Source: Siphonodentalium dalli (taxonomy: Eukaryota > Mollusca > Scaphopoda > Gadilida > Siphonodentaliidae). Taken from it: a stretch of DNA of 64,000 bases. The translations under genes and the position numbers were made by a program. Below, in pieces: positions 33,372 through 43,057 of this stretch (positions within the stretch are counted from its first letter, which is position 1; the number at the start of each line of letters is the position of its first letter). A model generated the notes under the pieces. That model was not told where the DNA came from. It worked only from the letters and a program-made list of their open reading frames with translations, and ran no database searches. Where the stretch lies: contig CP136069.1 of assembly GCA_032622095.1 (NCBI GenBank), positions 12,756,450-12,820,449 on the forward strand, written 5' to 3'.

Positions 33372-33517
33372 CAGTAATGCCCAAAATAATCAACTCCTTA
33401 ACCACAGCAGAATTATGGGTAATTTTTCAGGATTTAGTCAGAAATATGGCATGTTGCCATTCATCGGAAAGCTCTCAGTGAGTTAAGGAGTCGATTATTT
33501 AGGGCATGGCATTACTG
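33372..33517. mobile_element. TA-A MITE, right arm mostly deleted
   Basis: TA at 33370-33371 and 33518-33519. The left arm is complete to GGAAAGCTCTC; the right arm keeps only the terminal GTTAAGGAGTCGATTATT part. Confidence 0.82.
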
Positions 33518-33867
33518 TAGTACATAGTGGGCAGCCTCTTTGAAAAGCCGATGAATATCCTAATGGATGTACATCAATATATAAGTGTCCATTATATTTC
33601 ATTTCTATGATGACACAGCATTCTCAACATGACGTAATCAACCATTTCCAAATATGGAGTGCATTCCTGGTGTAGTAAAGATTTGAGAGAAACGTAGTAT
33701 TTATAAATAGTTATAAATAAAACAAGATGCGAATAATCAGTCATGAATATCGTAACCCTGATCGTAACCCTGTGTGGTTTTGGCCATCAAAATCAGATTG
33801 CAAACTAGATCCCAAATTTGTCAGTATAAATATACTTTTATATAACTAATAGATACCCATAATTGCA
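33518..33867. other. Unassigned DNA 5' of the fibrinogen-related gene
   Basis: No first exon or signal peptide recognised on the minus strand. CGTAACCCTGAT is locally duplicated (about 33753-33772). Confidence 0.4.
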
Positions 33868-35270
33868 TCTCCCCCCCACCCCCCAACTCCCATCCCCCAC
33901 TCCTGCCACACAACACACCACCTCACTATCCCCAACACACCCCCACACCACTCCCCCCCCCACACAACACACTACTTCAATATACCCCCCCCCCCCCCCC
34001 CCACACACACAAACACACAACACACCATCTCACTATCCCTCACCCCCCCCCCCCCCCCCCCCCAACACCAATCCCCCCACACAACGACCATATACAGTGA
34101 CCATACTATCCCCACCTCCCTTCACACCACTCCCCCACAGAACACACCACTTCACTATCCCCACCCCCCCCCCCCCCCCTTCTCACCACTCCCCACACAA
34201 CACACCATCTCACTATCCCTCACCTCCCCCACCACTCCCCCCACACAACAGACCATATACAGTGACCTTACTATTCCCCCCCCCCCCCCCCCCCCTTTCA
34301 CACCACTCCCCCCCCACACATCAGTTCACTATCAGCCCACACCACCCCAACACTACACACCACCTCACTATCCCTCACCCCCTCGGCACCACTCCCCCCA
34401 CACAACACACCACCTCACTATCCCTCACACCCCCACACATCACAACACACCACACAACACACAACCTCGCTATCCCCCACACAACACACCACCTCACTAT
34501 CCCTCACACCCCCACACAACACAACACACCACACAACACACCACCTCACTATCCCTCACACCCCCACACAACACACCACACAACACACAACCTCGCTATC
34601 CCCCACACAACACACCACCTCACTATCCCTCACACCCCCACACAACACAACACACCACACAACACACAACCTCGCTATCCCCCACACAACACACCACCTC
34701 CCTATCCCTCACACCCCCACACAACACAACACACCACACCACACAACACACAACCTCGCTATCCCACACACAACACACCACCTCCCTATCCCTCACACCC
34801 CCACACAACACAACACACCACACAACACACCACCTCACTATCCCTCACACCCCCACACAACACACCACACAACACACAACCTCGCTATCCCCCACACAAC
34901 ACACCACCTCACTATCCCTCACACCCCCACACAACACAACACACCACACAACACACAACCTCGCTATCCCCCACACAACACACCACCTCACTATCCCTCA
35001 CACCCCCACACAACACAACACACAACCTCGCTATCCCCCACACAACACACCACCTCACTATCCCTCACACCCCCACACAACACAACACACAACCTCGCTA
35101 TCCCCCACACAACACACCACCTCACTATCCCTCACACCCCCCACACAACACAACACACCACACAACACACCACCTCACTATCCCTCACACCCCACACAAC
35201 ACAACACAACACACAACCTCGCTATCCCCCCACACAACACACCACCTCACTACCCCCCACCACTTTCCAC
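33868..35270. repeat. C/A-rich minisatellite, 1.4 kb, strand-asymmetric
   Basis: Plus strand almost free of G. Units mix CCACACAACACACCACCTC, ACTATCCCTCACACCCC and ACCTCGCTATCCCCC, in higher-order units of roughly 60-110 bp, with C-runs up to about 20 on the left side. A 472-aa Pro/His/Thr frame across it exists because the sequence cannot easily form stop codons. I do not call it a gene. Confidence 0.93.
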
Positions 35271-35692
35271 ATCTTGTATGACACTGATTACTCTTTTACA
35301 ACAAATGTCTTACATCTGTGAGAACAACTCTATTGAACTTGGCATATCTGTTAGCAATAGAGCATGCATGTTTGACAAGATATATGAGCATTAGCGATAA
35401 GTATCTGTGTGGTATATATAAGCCTGGATATAGTGTGTCTGACATTTGCAGAATGAGGTCCCCAGAGAGTAATTTAGTGACGCTCATCACCAAATTCATC
35501 CTCCGGGGACCTCATTCTGATTAGGCCTCAACTGCTATGGGATCAGATTGAAGTTCCCCAGTTGAAGTTGGTAATGTTCACCCATTAGTCACATCCCAGT
35601 TATGCATTTCATCTTCTGTAAATGAGGGGAAGTAGAAACTGAACAGAAGGGAAAGAGTAACTAAAAACAATGTTCAAAAGATGAGGCCTAAG

Positions 35693-36020
35693 TATGCTAT
35701 AGCGAATTTAAAAACAAACTGGATAACACCTTAGGGGCATGTTATAACTCAAAACTATCACCAAGTATTCATAGTAATAATTTTAATGCCCATAAAAAAC
35801 ATAAGATTCCCTGGCACTAAACCTACAAAATAAGTCTGTTAAAGAATATAAGAACAAATTATTAAAATTGTAAATAATAATAACAAAAGATGAAAAATTG
35901 TTAGGCCAATGCATTCTCTTATATATGCGAGGCGACCTATGGTCGACTCGCATATATAAGAGAATGCATTGGCACAGGGTATATGTGTTGATACAAAAAT
36001 CGGACCTGGCACTCAAAGGG
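35693..36020 (-). mobile_element. TTAA-C long form, truncated, inside hAT-B
   Basis: Starts abruptly at TATGCTATAGCG and ends in CTCAAAGGG before TTAA (36021-36024). A 17-bp host sequence AAAAGATGAGGCCTAAG is present on both sides (35676-35692, 36023-36039), longer than the TTAA expected for this family. Confidence 0.82.
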
Positions 36021-36056
36021 TTAAAAGATGAGGCCTAAGCAGAATAAAGTCCCCAG

Positions 36057-36321
36057 CAGGGCTCGATTTTAACTGGATTCGCATCGTAATTTATGATGCG
36101 TTTTCCAATTTCTGCCAACCAATTTACAATGAAAAGACATGTATTGGTAGGGAATGCTATACAAAATCTACCCAGTGCTGCAAAATGCTCAGTCGTAAAT
36201 ACATTTTGAAGTATAATTGCTAGTCGCGCACGTACCGTGCGCGAGTCTGGGAGCAAATGTACACTAAGTTTACTAAGACTGCAAAATGCTATACAAATTT
36301 GAAACATTATATCGACCCCTG
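36057..36321. mobile_element. hAT-like MITE with perfect 8-bp duplication, inside hAT-B
   Basis: GTCCCCAG at 36049-36056 and 36322-36329. Ends CAGGGCTCGAT and ATCGACCCCTG. Removing it restores the host arm GTCCCCAGAGGGTGAATTTG. Contains a small TCGCGCACGTACCGTGCGCGA palindrome-like core. Confidence 0.93.
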
Positions 36322-36420
36322 GTCCCCAGAGGGTGAATTTGGTGATACTAACCCGCAGTGTCACTAAATTCACCCTCTGGGGACCTCATTCTGCTAATGT
36401 CAGACTTGGTGGTATAAACT

Positions 36421-36659
36421 CAAGCCTTGAAATAGTGTGTCTGTCATTTGCAGAATGAGGTTCCCAGAGGGTGAATTTAGTGATGCTACCCCGCATAACG
36501 GGCTACCCTCTGGGAACCTCATTCTGCTGAGGTGTAAGCAGAATGAGGTCCCCAGAGGGTGAATTTGGTGATGCTAGCCCGCTATGCGGGGTAGCATAAC
36601 TAAATTCACCCTCTGGGGACCTCATTCTGCAAATGACAGACACGCTATTTCAAGGCTTG
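36421..36659. mobile_element. hAT-B MITE with two hairpins in series
   Basis: CAAGCCTTG to CAAGGCTTG, flanked by TATAAACT (36413-36420) and TATACACT (36660-36667), seven of eight matching. The first hairpin has lost part of its right arm; the second is near perfect. Confidence 0.9.
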
Positions 36660-36937
36660 TATACACTGGGTTCATTGGAACAGAAGGCCATTGACTTCCT
36701 AATGTCTTCATGGATGCATATTCTGCCAGGATTCCCACAGCAAACAAACAGTTCAACAACTTATTGGCCTGATGTTTACATCAGTCTGAATGCGCCATTT
36801 CCGCGCTTCATTGGTAATGATGGTCATTACCATACTAATGTCTTTTTGGATGCATAACCTGCAAATTCAGCTAAAATTCCCTCACCACCTCACCAAACAA
36901 AAAGTTTGACTGACTGCGCCTTCGTTACTGCAATGAA

Positions 36938-37345
36938 CCCTTTACCCAACAAAGCGGTCAAAAACGCCCAAATAAAGCTTCAACAGCCTAAAATATCTTC
37001 GGTCTGTCTCAATAACACCATACAAATATGGATATCATTGGAACCGGTTCATTGACCACATTGTGATGGTTACAGATATGCCCCGTGCCAATGCATTCTC
37101 TTATATATGAGAGTCGAAAATAGGCCTAAAAAAAATCTTTTTTAACACTTTTAACCATTTTTTCTTACATTCTTTAACAATTTTTTCTTACATTTTTTAT
37201 AATATTTTTCTACATTCTTTGACAATTTTATCATTTTTAATATGTGTTAAGCCAATGCATTCTCATATATATGCGAGGCGACCTATGGTCGACTCTCATA
37301 TATAAGAGAATGCATTGGCACAGGGCCGTTCTGTCGGGTAAAGGG
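36938..37345 (+). mobile_element. TTAA-D element with decayed left hairpin
   Basis: The left target reads TGAA (mutated), the right TTAA is at 37346-37349. The left h1 is reduced to one arm (GAGAGTCGAAAATAGGCC); the right h1 is intact. The T-rich spacer is expanded. Confidence 0.85.
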
Positions 37346-37520
37346 TTAACCCAGCTTTGGAGTCATGGACATTTTTTAGAGTCTTAAAATTGTGTCATTC
37401 TGACTTACTAAATGTGTTACTAAACTCAGACTTGGTGATGTCACTATAAACAGGAAGCAACCGATGGTGGGGGGGGCACAATTTTCAACTTTTATCATGT
37501 TTATGTTATTCAGAGCTATT

Positions 37521-37676
37521 CAAGTCTTGAGTTTAAGGTGCCTGTCATTTGCAGAATGAGGTCCCCCGAGAGTGTGAATTTAGTTACGCTATCCCGCACA
37601 GTGAGCTATATAGCATCACCAAATTCACCCTCTGGGGACCTCATTCTGCATGGCCTCATCTGCTACGGGAGACATA
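37521..37676. mobile_element. hAT-B partial copy
   Basis: Starts CAAGTCTTGAGTTTAAGG. Hairpin 1 complete (CCCCCGAGAGTGTGAATT / CACCCTCTGGGGACC), stopping in GGCCTCATCTGCTACGGG. Confidence 0.75.
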
Positions 37677-37702
37677 CTCACTAGAACTCAGACTTGGAGC
37701 TA

Positions 37703-37915
37703 CAGTTATGCCCTAAGTAATCGACCCCTTAACCACAGCATAATTATGGGTAACTTTTCAGGATTTAGTCGGAAATATGGCTTGTTGCCATTCATTGGAA
37801 AGCTCTCCCCGAGAGCTTTCCGATGAATGGCAAGAAGCCATATTTCCGACTAAATCCTGAAAAGTTACCCATAATTCTGCTGTGGTTAAGAAGTCGATTA
37901 ATTAGGGCATTACTG
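37703..37915. mobile_element. TA-A palindromic MITE, full length
   Basis: TA at 37701-37702 and 37916-37917. 213 bp, nearly perfect arms meeting at CTCTCCCCGAGAG; start mutated to CAGTTATGCCC. Confidence 0.9.
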
Positions 37916-37968
37916 TACATCTCTGTATGACAAACAATCTTGAGAATTCATCCACTCTGATGGGTTAA

Positions 37969-38098
37969 TCATTTCATGGCGGGAGCTGCGCTGGTGCAGC
38001 ATTAAAGATCCCATAGAGAGCCTCGCATATATAAGACAATGCATTGGCACAGGGTTTTCACAAAATTTCAAGAAGCTCCAGTCTAGTCATGGAATGGT
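37969..38098 (+). mobile_element. TTAA-E element, internally deleted
   Basis: TTAA at 37965-37968. Left ATTTCATGGCGGGAGCTGCG, one h1-like right arm, right GAAGCTCCAGTCTAGTCATG. The right TTAA is mutated (TTCA). Confidence 0.65.
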
Positions 38099-38228
38099 TC
38101 ATACGCATGGAAAATGTATTGACCAACCATATAATAGCAGTAATTGATTGTATAAATATTTTAATTTTGTGGATTTAGTAAACAATTAGAATAGAGATAG
38201 ACAAATTACTGGCATACAACACTTTTAA

Positions 38229-38696
38229 AGGTACTCAATACGATCAGACGCTCCTAAATTACTATTTCTTTGGCTTCGGGCGTATAAAATATTTGATTCG
38301 AGTCGAGGAACCCACCTATAAACGCTCAGAGTGATTAGATATTGATTTTTGAAGTTTGTTATTTCTCGAGATATGTACTAATAATTGGCACCGAAACACA
38401 TAGTCAAGCGGACAAATTGCGGATGAAGATGGATAACTCTAAAATCAAGTGGTAATAATAACCACTTGATTTTAGAGTTATCCATCTTCATCCGAAATTT
38501 TGACCGAGACCATTCTTTTGACGGCTTGGTTCTGGTCCACAAATAATAGAAATTACAAATTAAAAAAATCGAAATCTGATTACTCTGAGCGTTGATGGGT
38601 GGGTTTCTCGACTCGAATCAAATATTTTTTACCCCCGAAGCCAAAGAAATAGTAATTTAGGACTAAATTAGGAGCGTCTGATCAGATTGAGTACCT
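38229..38696. mobile_element. Large foldback element with a perfect inner hairpin
   Basis: Outer arms of about 130 bp (AGGTACTCAATACGATCAGA and complement, GGCTTCGGG, GATTCGAGTCGAG). At the centre (38429-38505) is a second near-perfect palindrome, arms CGGATGAAGATGGATAACTC through ATCAAGTGGT around TAATAA. The left flank TTAA and right flank GTAA may be a decayed TTAA target. Confidence 0.8.
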
Positions 38697-38767
38697 GTAA
38701 TTGTTATCCCAGTGTACCATCCCTATTTATTTGATAGGAGTAACCCTTTTAGCCACAGTTATGTCCA

Positions 38768-38870
38768 TGCCTGAGTTTAGTGTGCCTGTCATATGCAGAA
38801 TGAGGTCCCCAGAGGGTGAATTTAGTGACGCTATCCCTCATAGCGGGCTAGCATCACTAAATTCACCCTC
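38768..38870. mobile_element. hAT-B partial copy
   Basis: Starts TGCCTGAGTTTAGTGTGCC, single hairpin around CCCTCATAGCGGGC, stops at TTCACCCTC. Confidence 0.7.
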
Positions 38871-38957
38871 GGTGATGTCACTATAAACAGGGGCTCTGGA
38901 AGCAACCGATATTAAGGGGGGGGGCAACTTTCACCTTTTTTGTTATTTTGAGCTATT

Positions 38958-39292
38958 CAAGCCTGAGTTTAAGGCACAGCAGGCTAGCATCACCAAATTC
39001 ACCCTCTGGGGACATCATTCTGTATGTCATCATGTGCTATGGGAGACAAAGACTCAGATTGAAGTTCCCAAATGGTGAATATTGTGATGTGCACCCATTG
39101 GGAACCTCAATTATTCAATGTGTCATCTGCCATAGAGAAACTAAACTAAACCAAAAATAGAATCTACGTGAAATTTACAGAGAAGATGAGGCCTAAGCAG
39201 AATGAGGTCCCCAGAGGGTGAATTTAGTGATAGCGTCACTAAATTCACACTCTGGGGACCTCCTTCTGCAAATGACACTAAACTCAGGCTTG
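38958..39292. mobile_element. hAT-B long form, both termini, internally deleted
   Basis: CAAGCCTGAGTTTAAGG to AAACTCAGGCTTG. Contains the second half of hairpin 1, hairpin 2 (AAGTTCCCAAATGG / CATTGGGAACCTC) and hairpin 3. The left flank GAGCTATT also precedes the copy at 37521, so host DNA was probably duplicated. Confidence 0.75.
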
Positions 39293-39362
39293 CTGTTAAG
39301 TCAGTCTGAGTTATATTTGGAGATCTCAAAATATACCAAATATTGGAAGAAAAACAAGACTA

Positions 39363-39538
39363 CATTAATGCCCTCAATAATCGACTCCTCAACCACAGTA
39401 GAAGTATGGGTAACTTTTCAGAATTTAGTAGGAAATATGGCTTGTTGCCATTCATCGGAAACCTCTCACTGACTAAATCCTGAAAAGTTACCCATAATTC
39501 TGCTGTGGTTAAGGAGTCGATTATTTAGGGCATTACTG
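39363..39538. mobile_element. TA-A MITE, inner arm deleted
   Basis: TA at 39361-39362 and 39539-39540. Start mutated to CATTAATGCCC; right inner arm missing. Confidence 0.85.
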
Positions 39539-39974
39539 TAACTCCATGCATATTGAAGTTGTATCTGTCCAAATGGTCTGTTGTTAAAGTGATATGAAAC
39601 ACTACTCTGATGTGTTCTGAAGGGAATAAGACATCCTCGTGCCAAAATAAATTATATGATATCCAAATAGTCAGAAAAAAGCTTCATTGTTACAACCGAA
39701 TTATACGCAGTAACAATTATTGGCGCAATCATTGCTGTAATGTTTATGCCAAATAAAGTGTCCCGAATAAAGTAGTAAATATTTACATTTGTGCGTAGTT
39801 CAAACGTTGCGTTCTCTGAACTGTTATAGTCGATGTGGTTGGAACTTTCAACAATCTCAGTTAATTGCTACATTCTTCCAATGGGGATAGCGTTTGGATA
39901 CTAACTGATTGGTTTTATTCAATGGTAGAAGTACATAATATGCCTTTAACCATGATGGAACAAAATCTAGCTAC

Positions 39975-40520
39975 ACCTTCCAAAAATTGGATTAAAAAAA
40001 AAGCCTACCATGCAACAAGGCTCAAAATAATTTTGTTTAATGACTGTCAAAATGACAGGCACCAAATGGATGATGTTCCTAATTTAAAAATGCTGCCTGT
40101 CAAAATTCAGATGTACTGTATGAGACAGTATTTAAAAATTTCCAATTGACTTATTATTCGTCAATTTGACGCACATTTTAGTGAGCGTCCAATATCCATT
40201 CTGGAAAAACGCATGTTATTTTTTTTTTCAAAAGTTAAAATTTTTTATGTTGATTAATAAATACACATGCAATTCACAAATGACATAATTATATTCAAAT
40301 AGAATTGATCTGATATTTAAAAAAGAACTATTTTTTAATTTCACTGTCTGATTTGGCCAGTAGTGGCTCCTTGGACGTACCCAAACAGATACAGATTGTT
40401 TAATATTTGTATTGGACAAAATGTCCATCAGATACAGAAGTGCAATGGACACAAGCTATTTTTCATCCAACAATGACCATGACAGGCCACTTATTTTGAG
40501 CCTTGCCTACCAACTGACCC
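39975..40520. repeat. Rep-G interspersed repeat, copy 2
   Basis: Same blocks and order as 22795-23350, e.g. GACAGGCACCAAATGGATGA, TGTACTGTATGAGACAG, TGGCTCCTTGGACGTACCC, CTTATTTTGAGCCTTG. Frames differ from copy 1, so no common protein. Confidence 0.72.
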
Positions 40521-40766
40521 ACAATTTTTGGACCCTGTTATTGGATACACAGATATTCTTTTTTAGGCCTAATGAATTATCTTTATTTCCTGATAAAATT
40601 ACTCCACTTTCTGATTAAGTCCAATTAGGATGTTAAATCTTTGGACCTGAATCCTCTTAATTAGCTGTTCTGACAGCTTCAAGATGTTGTTTTCTACTGG
40701 CTCTGGCATACCAATAGAATTTATAATGCATTGTGATGATAAGAAATTTCTCTGTCTTACGTTTAA

Positions 40767-40846
40767 CCCACAGGGAGCCTCGCACATGTGGAAGCATGCA
40801 GTACCGAGTGTCATCTGCTGCAGTCTGTGTGGGGCTCTCTAAAGGG
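40767..40846. mobile_element. TTAA-L mini-element
   Basis: TTAA at 40763-40766; right side GGGTTAC. 80 bp with CACAGGGAGCCTCGCACATG and GTGTGGGGCTCTCTAAAGGG inverted blocks. Confidence 0.65.
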
Positions 40847-41006
40847 TTACTAATGGATTGTGATGATAAGACATTTCTCTGTCTCATGTTGTAGTATAAG
40901 AAATGAACCACCTCCAACAAACCACCATTAGGGTCTCAGTTAGGGCTGATTAAGTTATCAGATCTGAGTTGGTAGGAATGAAAACAGAGGTACACCTGGT
41001 GTGCTA

Positions 41007-41219
41007 CAGTAATGCTCTAAGTAATCGACTTCTTAACCACAGCAGAATTATGGTTAACTTTTCAGGATTTAGTCGGAAATATGGCTTGTTGCCATTCATT
41101 GGAAAGCTCTCCCTGAGAGCTTTGCGATGAATGGCAACAAGCCATATTTCCGACTAAATCCTGAAAAGTTACCCATAATTCTGCTGTGGTTAAGAAGTCG
41201 ATAACTTATAGCATTACTG
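41007..41219. mobile_element. TA-A palindromic MITE, full length
   Basis: TA at 41005-41006 and 41220-41221. Nearly perfect arms; centre CTCTCCCTGAGAG. It sits next to the 55-bp array. Confidence 0.9.
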
Positions 41220-41229
41220 TATCATACTG

Positions 41230-41700
41230 CTCAATTCTCCTGGTGTGCTATCATACTTCTCAATTCATTCTAGTATAATTTATTGCTGCTCAATTCATTG
41301 TAGTATAATATTGCCACAATCATTGAAGTTATTATTCTAGTCTAATTTATTGCTGCTCAATTCATTCTAGTATAATATTGCCACAATCATTCTAGTCTAA
41401 TTTAATGCTGCTCAATTCATTCTAGTATAATATTGCCACAATCATTTTAGTCTAATTTAATGCTGCTCAATTCATTTTAGTATAATATTGCCACAATCAT
41501 TCTAGTCTAATTTAATGCTGCTCAATTCATTCTAGTATAATATTGCCACAATCATTCTAGTCTAATTTAATGCTGCTCAATTCATTCTAGTATAATATTG
41601 CCGCAATCATTCTAGTCTAATTTAATGCTGCTCAATTCATTCTAGTATAATATTGAGGTAATCATTCTAGTCTAAAGTAATACAGTTGAATTAATTCTAG
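41230..41700. repeat. 55-bp tandem array
   Basis: About eight units of 55 bp made of two related halves: TCTAGTCTAATTTAATGCTG and CATTCTAGTATAATATTGCC. The last units are diverged (AAAGTAATACAGTTG). Confidence 0.9.
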
Positions 41701-41739
41701 TCTAATATTACCGCAATAATTGTTGTCAAATGTGATAAT

Positions 41740-41782
41740 GTAGGTTTAGGGCCGATGAGATCGGTCCCTGGCACTCAAATGG
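41740..41782 (+). mobile_element. TTAA-C right-end fragment
   Basis: GTAGGTTTAGGGCCGATGAG to GGCACTCAAATGG, before TTAA (41783-41786). Confidence 0.7.
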
Positions 41783-41794
41783 TTAAACCCCACT

Positions 41795-42195
41795 CTTGAA
41801 GAGAATGAGGGGATCGAATACTGGATTGACCTCGTACGTCATTCCGTCCGTCCGTCCGTCCAGGCAGATATCTCAAAAACCAGTTGTCAGATCAGAATTA
41901 AATTTGGTATTTATGTTCACTACTATGAGGGCAATCAATTGAGTGTTCAATCATTTTATTGAGTGTTAAATCGTTTTTTCCCAGTTTTCCGTTCTAGAGT
42001 TATTCATCTTTGTAGATTTGGAAGTGTTGTCCGTTTCTCCACCAACGATTGACGGATATCAATGAAATTTGGTATGGATGTTCACTATTATGATGGCAAA
42101 CAATTGAGTGTTCAATTGAATTGTTCATGTTTTCCGTTCTACAGTTATTTATCTTTGTTTATATGAAAATGTTGGGTGTTCTTTCCCATCAAGCT
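41795..42195. repeat. Interspersed repeat with GTCCGTCC and internal units
   Basis: CCGTCCGTCCGTCC followed by two imperfect units with ATTTGGTAT...GTTCACTA, CAATTGAGTGTTCAAT and TTCCGTTCTA. Same style as 13918-14450 but different sequence. Confidence 0.55.
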
Positions 42196-42216
42196 GATAT
42201 CTCAGACATACATGTA

Positions 42217-42360
42217 CAGTAATGCTCTAAGTAATCGACTTCTTAACCACAGCAGAATTATGGGTAACTTGTTGCCATTCATCGGAAAGCTCTGCTTTTC
42301 GATGAATGGCAACAAGCCATAATTCTGCTGTGGTTAAGAAGTCGACTTAGAGCATTACTG
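42217..42360. mobile_element. TA-A MITE, symmetric internal deletion
   Basis: TA at 42215-42216 and 42361-42362. 144 bp: both arms lack the TTTTCAGGATTTAGTCGG segment, so the palindrome is shorter but still symmetric. Confidence 0.85.
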
Positions 42361-42362
42361 TA

Positions 42363-42879
42363 CTTTGTTTGTTGGAGTTTGCCACTGTGGGGGTATGCCA
42401 GCACCACTGGTGCAATCTCGTGTTCACTCTGGTTTAATAATGCGGCAATCATTCTAGTCTTAATGTGATACAGTAAATACTGCAGCAGTCATTATAGCCA
42501 GCCAATTAGGTGTATTTTATGATTCTGAGATAAAACTCCTCTATATGATTCATCAAAGGAAGAAATAAAAACTAAATTGTCTGGAAATGAACTACAAGTA
42601 CTCAATTATCAATTCATTGATTGGTTTATTTTCTGAGGAAAGATTAGGCATTTTATTTTTTATGACGTGGTTTATGGATTTCCCTACCCAAACAAAATCT
42701 GTTTGTCAAAAAAAAATCTATTTAGTCGGTTACGGGAGTACTAATACATACATAAAAATGTATATATAAATTAGATAAAAAATATAAGGTTGGTTAAAAT
42801 ATACAACATAATCAATGCAACAGTCACGCACTATTGACCTAGTAATAGTATGTAAATACACAAGAAAGACAAGTACGTG
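42363..42879. other. Unassigned DNA
   Basis: A 60-aa frame (42587-42769) has no domain. 42430-42530 weakly resembles the 55-bp array sequence and flanks of 46030. No exon supported. Confidence 0.4.
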
Positions 42880-42881
42880 TA

Positions 42882-43057
42882 CAGTACTGCTCTAAATAAT
42901 CGACTCCTTAACTGCAGCAGAATTATGGGTAATTTTTCAGGATTTAGTTGGAAATATGGCTATTTGCCATTCATCGGAAAGCTCTCACCGAGAGCTTTCC
43001 GATGAATGGCAACAAGCTATATTTCCGACTAAATCCTGAAAAATTACCCATAATTCT
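42882..43057. mobile_element. TA-A MITE, right end replaced
   Basis: TA at 42880-42881. The left arm and most of the right arm are intact up to CCCATAATTCT, where a different palindromic element begins. Confidence 0.82.

Larger units (their letters stand above)
32185..33517 (-). repeat. About 585-bp tandem triplication upstream of the coiled-coil exon
   Basis: AACTACTCAGTGTCGAGTAC starts at 32185, 32769 and 33353 (spacing 584). The first two units hold a TA-A left end interrupted at its TTAA by a truncated TTAA-D element, then exon-like fragments. The third has the uninterrupted TA-A copy. Confidence 0.92.
35420..36408. mobile_element. hAT-B long form hit by two later insertions
   Basis: Hairpin 1 (35448-35519), hairpin 2 remnant (AAGTTCCCCAGTTGAAG), then a truncated TTAA-C (35693-36020), then hairpin 3 interrupted by a hAT-like MITE (36057-36321). 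Ends near GTCAGACTTG. Confidence 0.78.

Noticed and set aside
33640-33800. First exon with signal peptide for the fibrinogen-related gene
   Set aside because: A short minus-strand frame beginning MTDYSHLVLF exists, but it lacks a convincing signal peptide and a donor in the needed phase.
33863-35281. 472-aa open frame rich in Pro, His and Thr
   Set aside because: It lies wholly in the C/A-rich minisatellite, whose strand has almost no G and so cannot form most stop codons. No domain or splice context.
36633-36857. 74-aa frame after a hAT-B element
   Set aside because: Begins inside hAT-B, no domain, no splice context.
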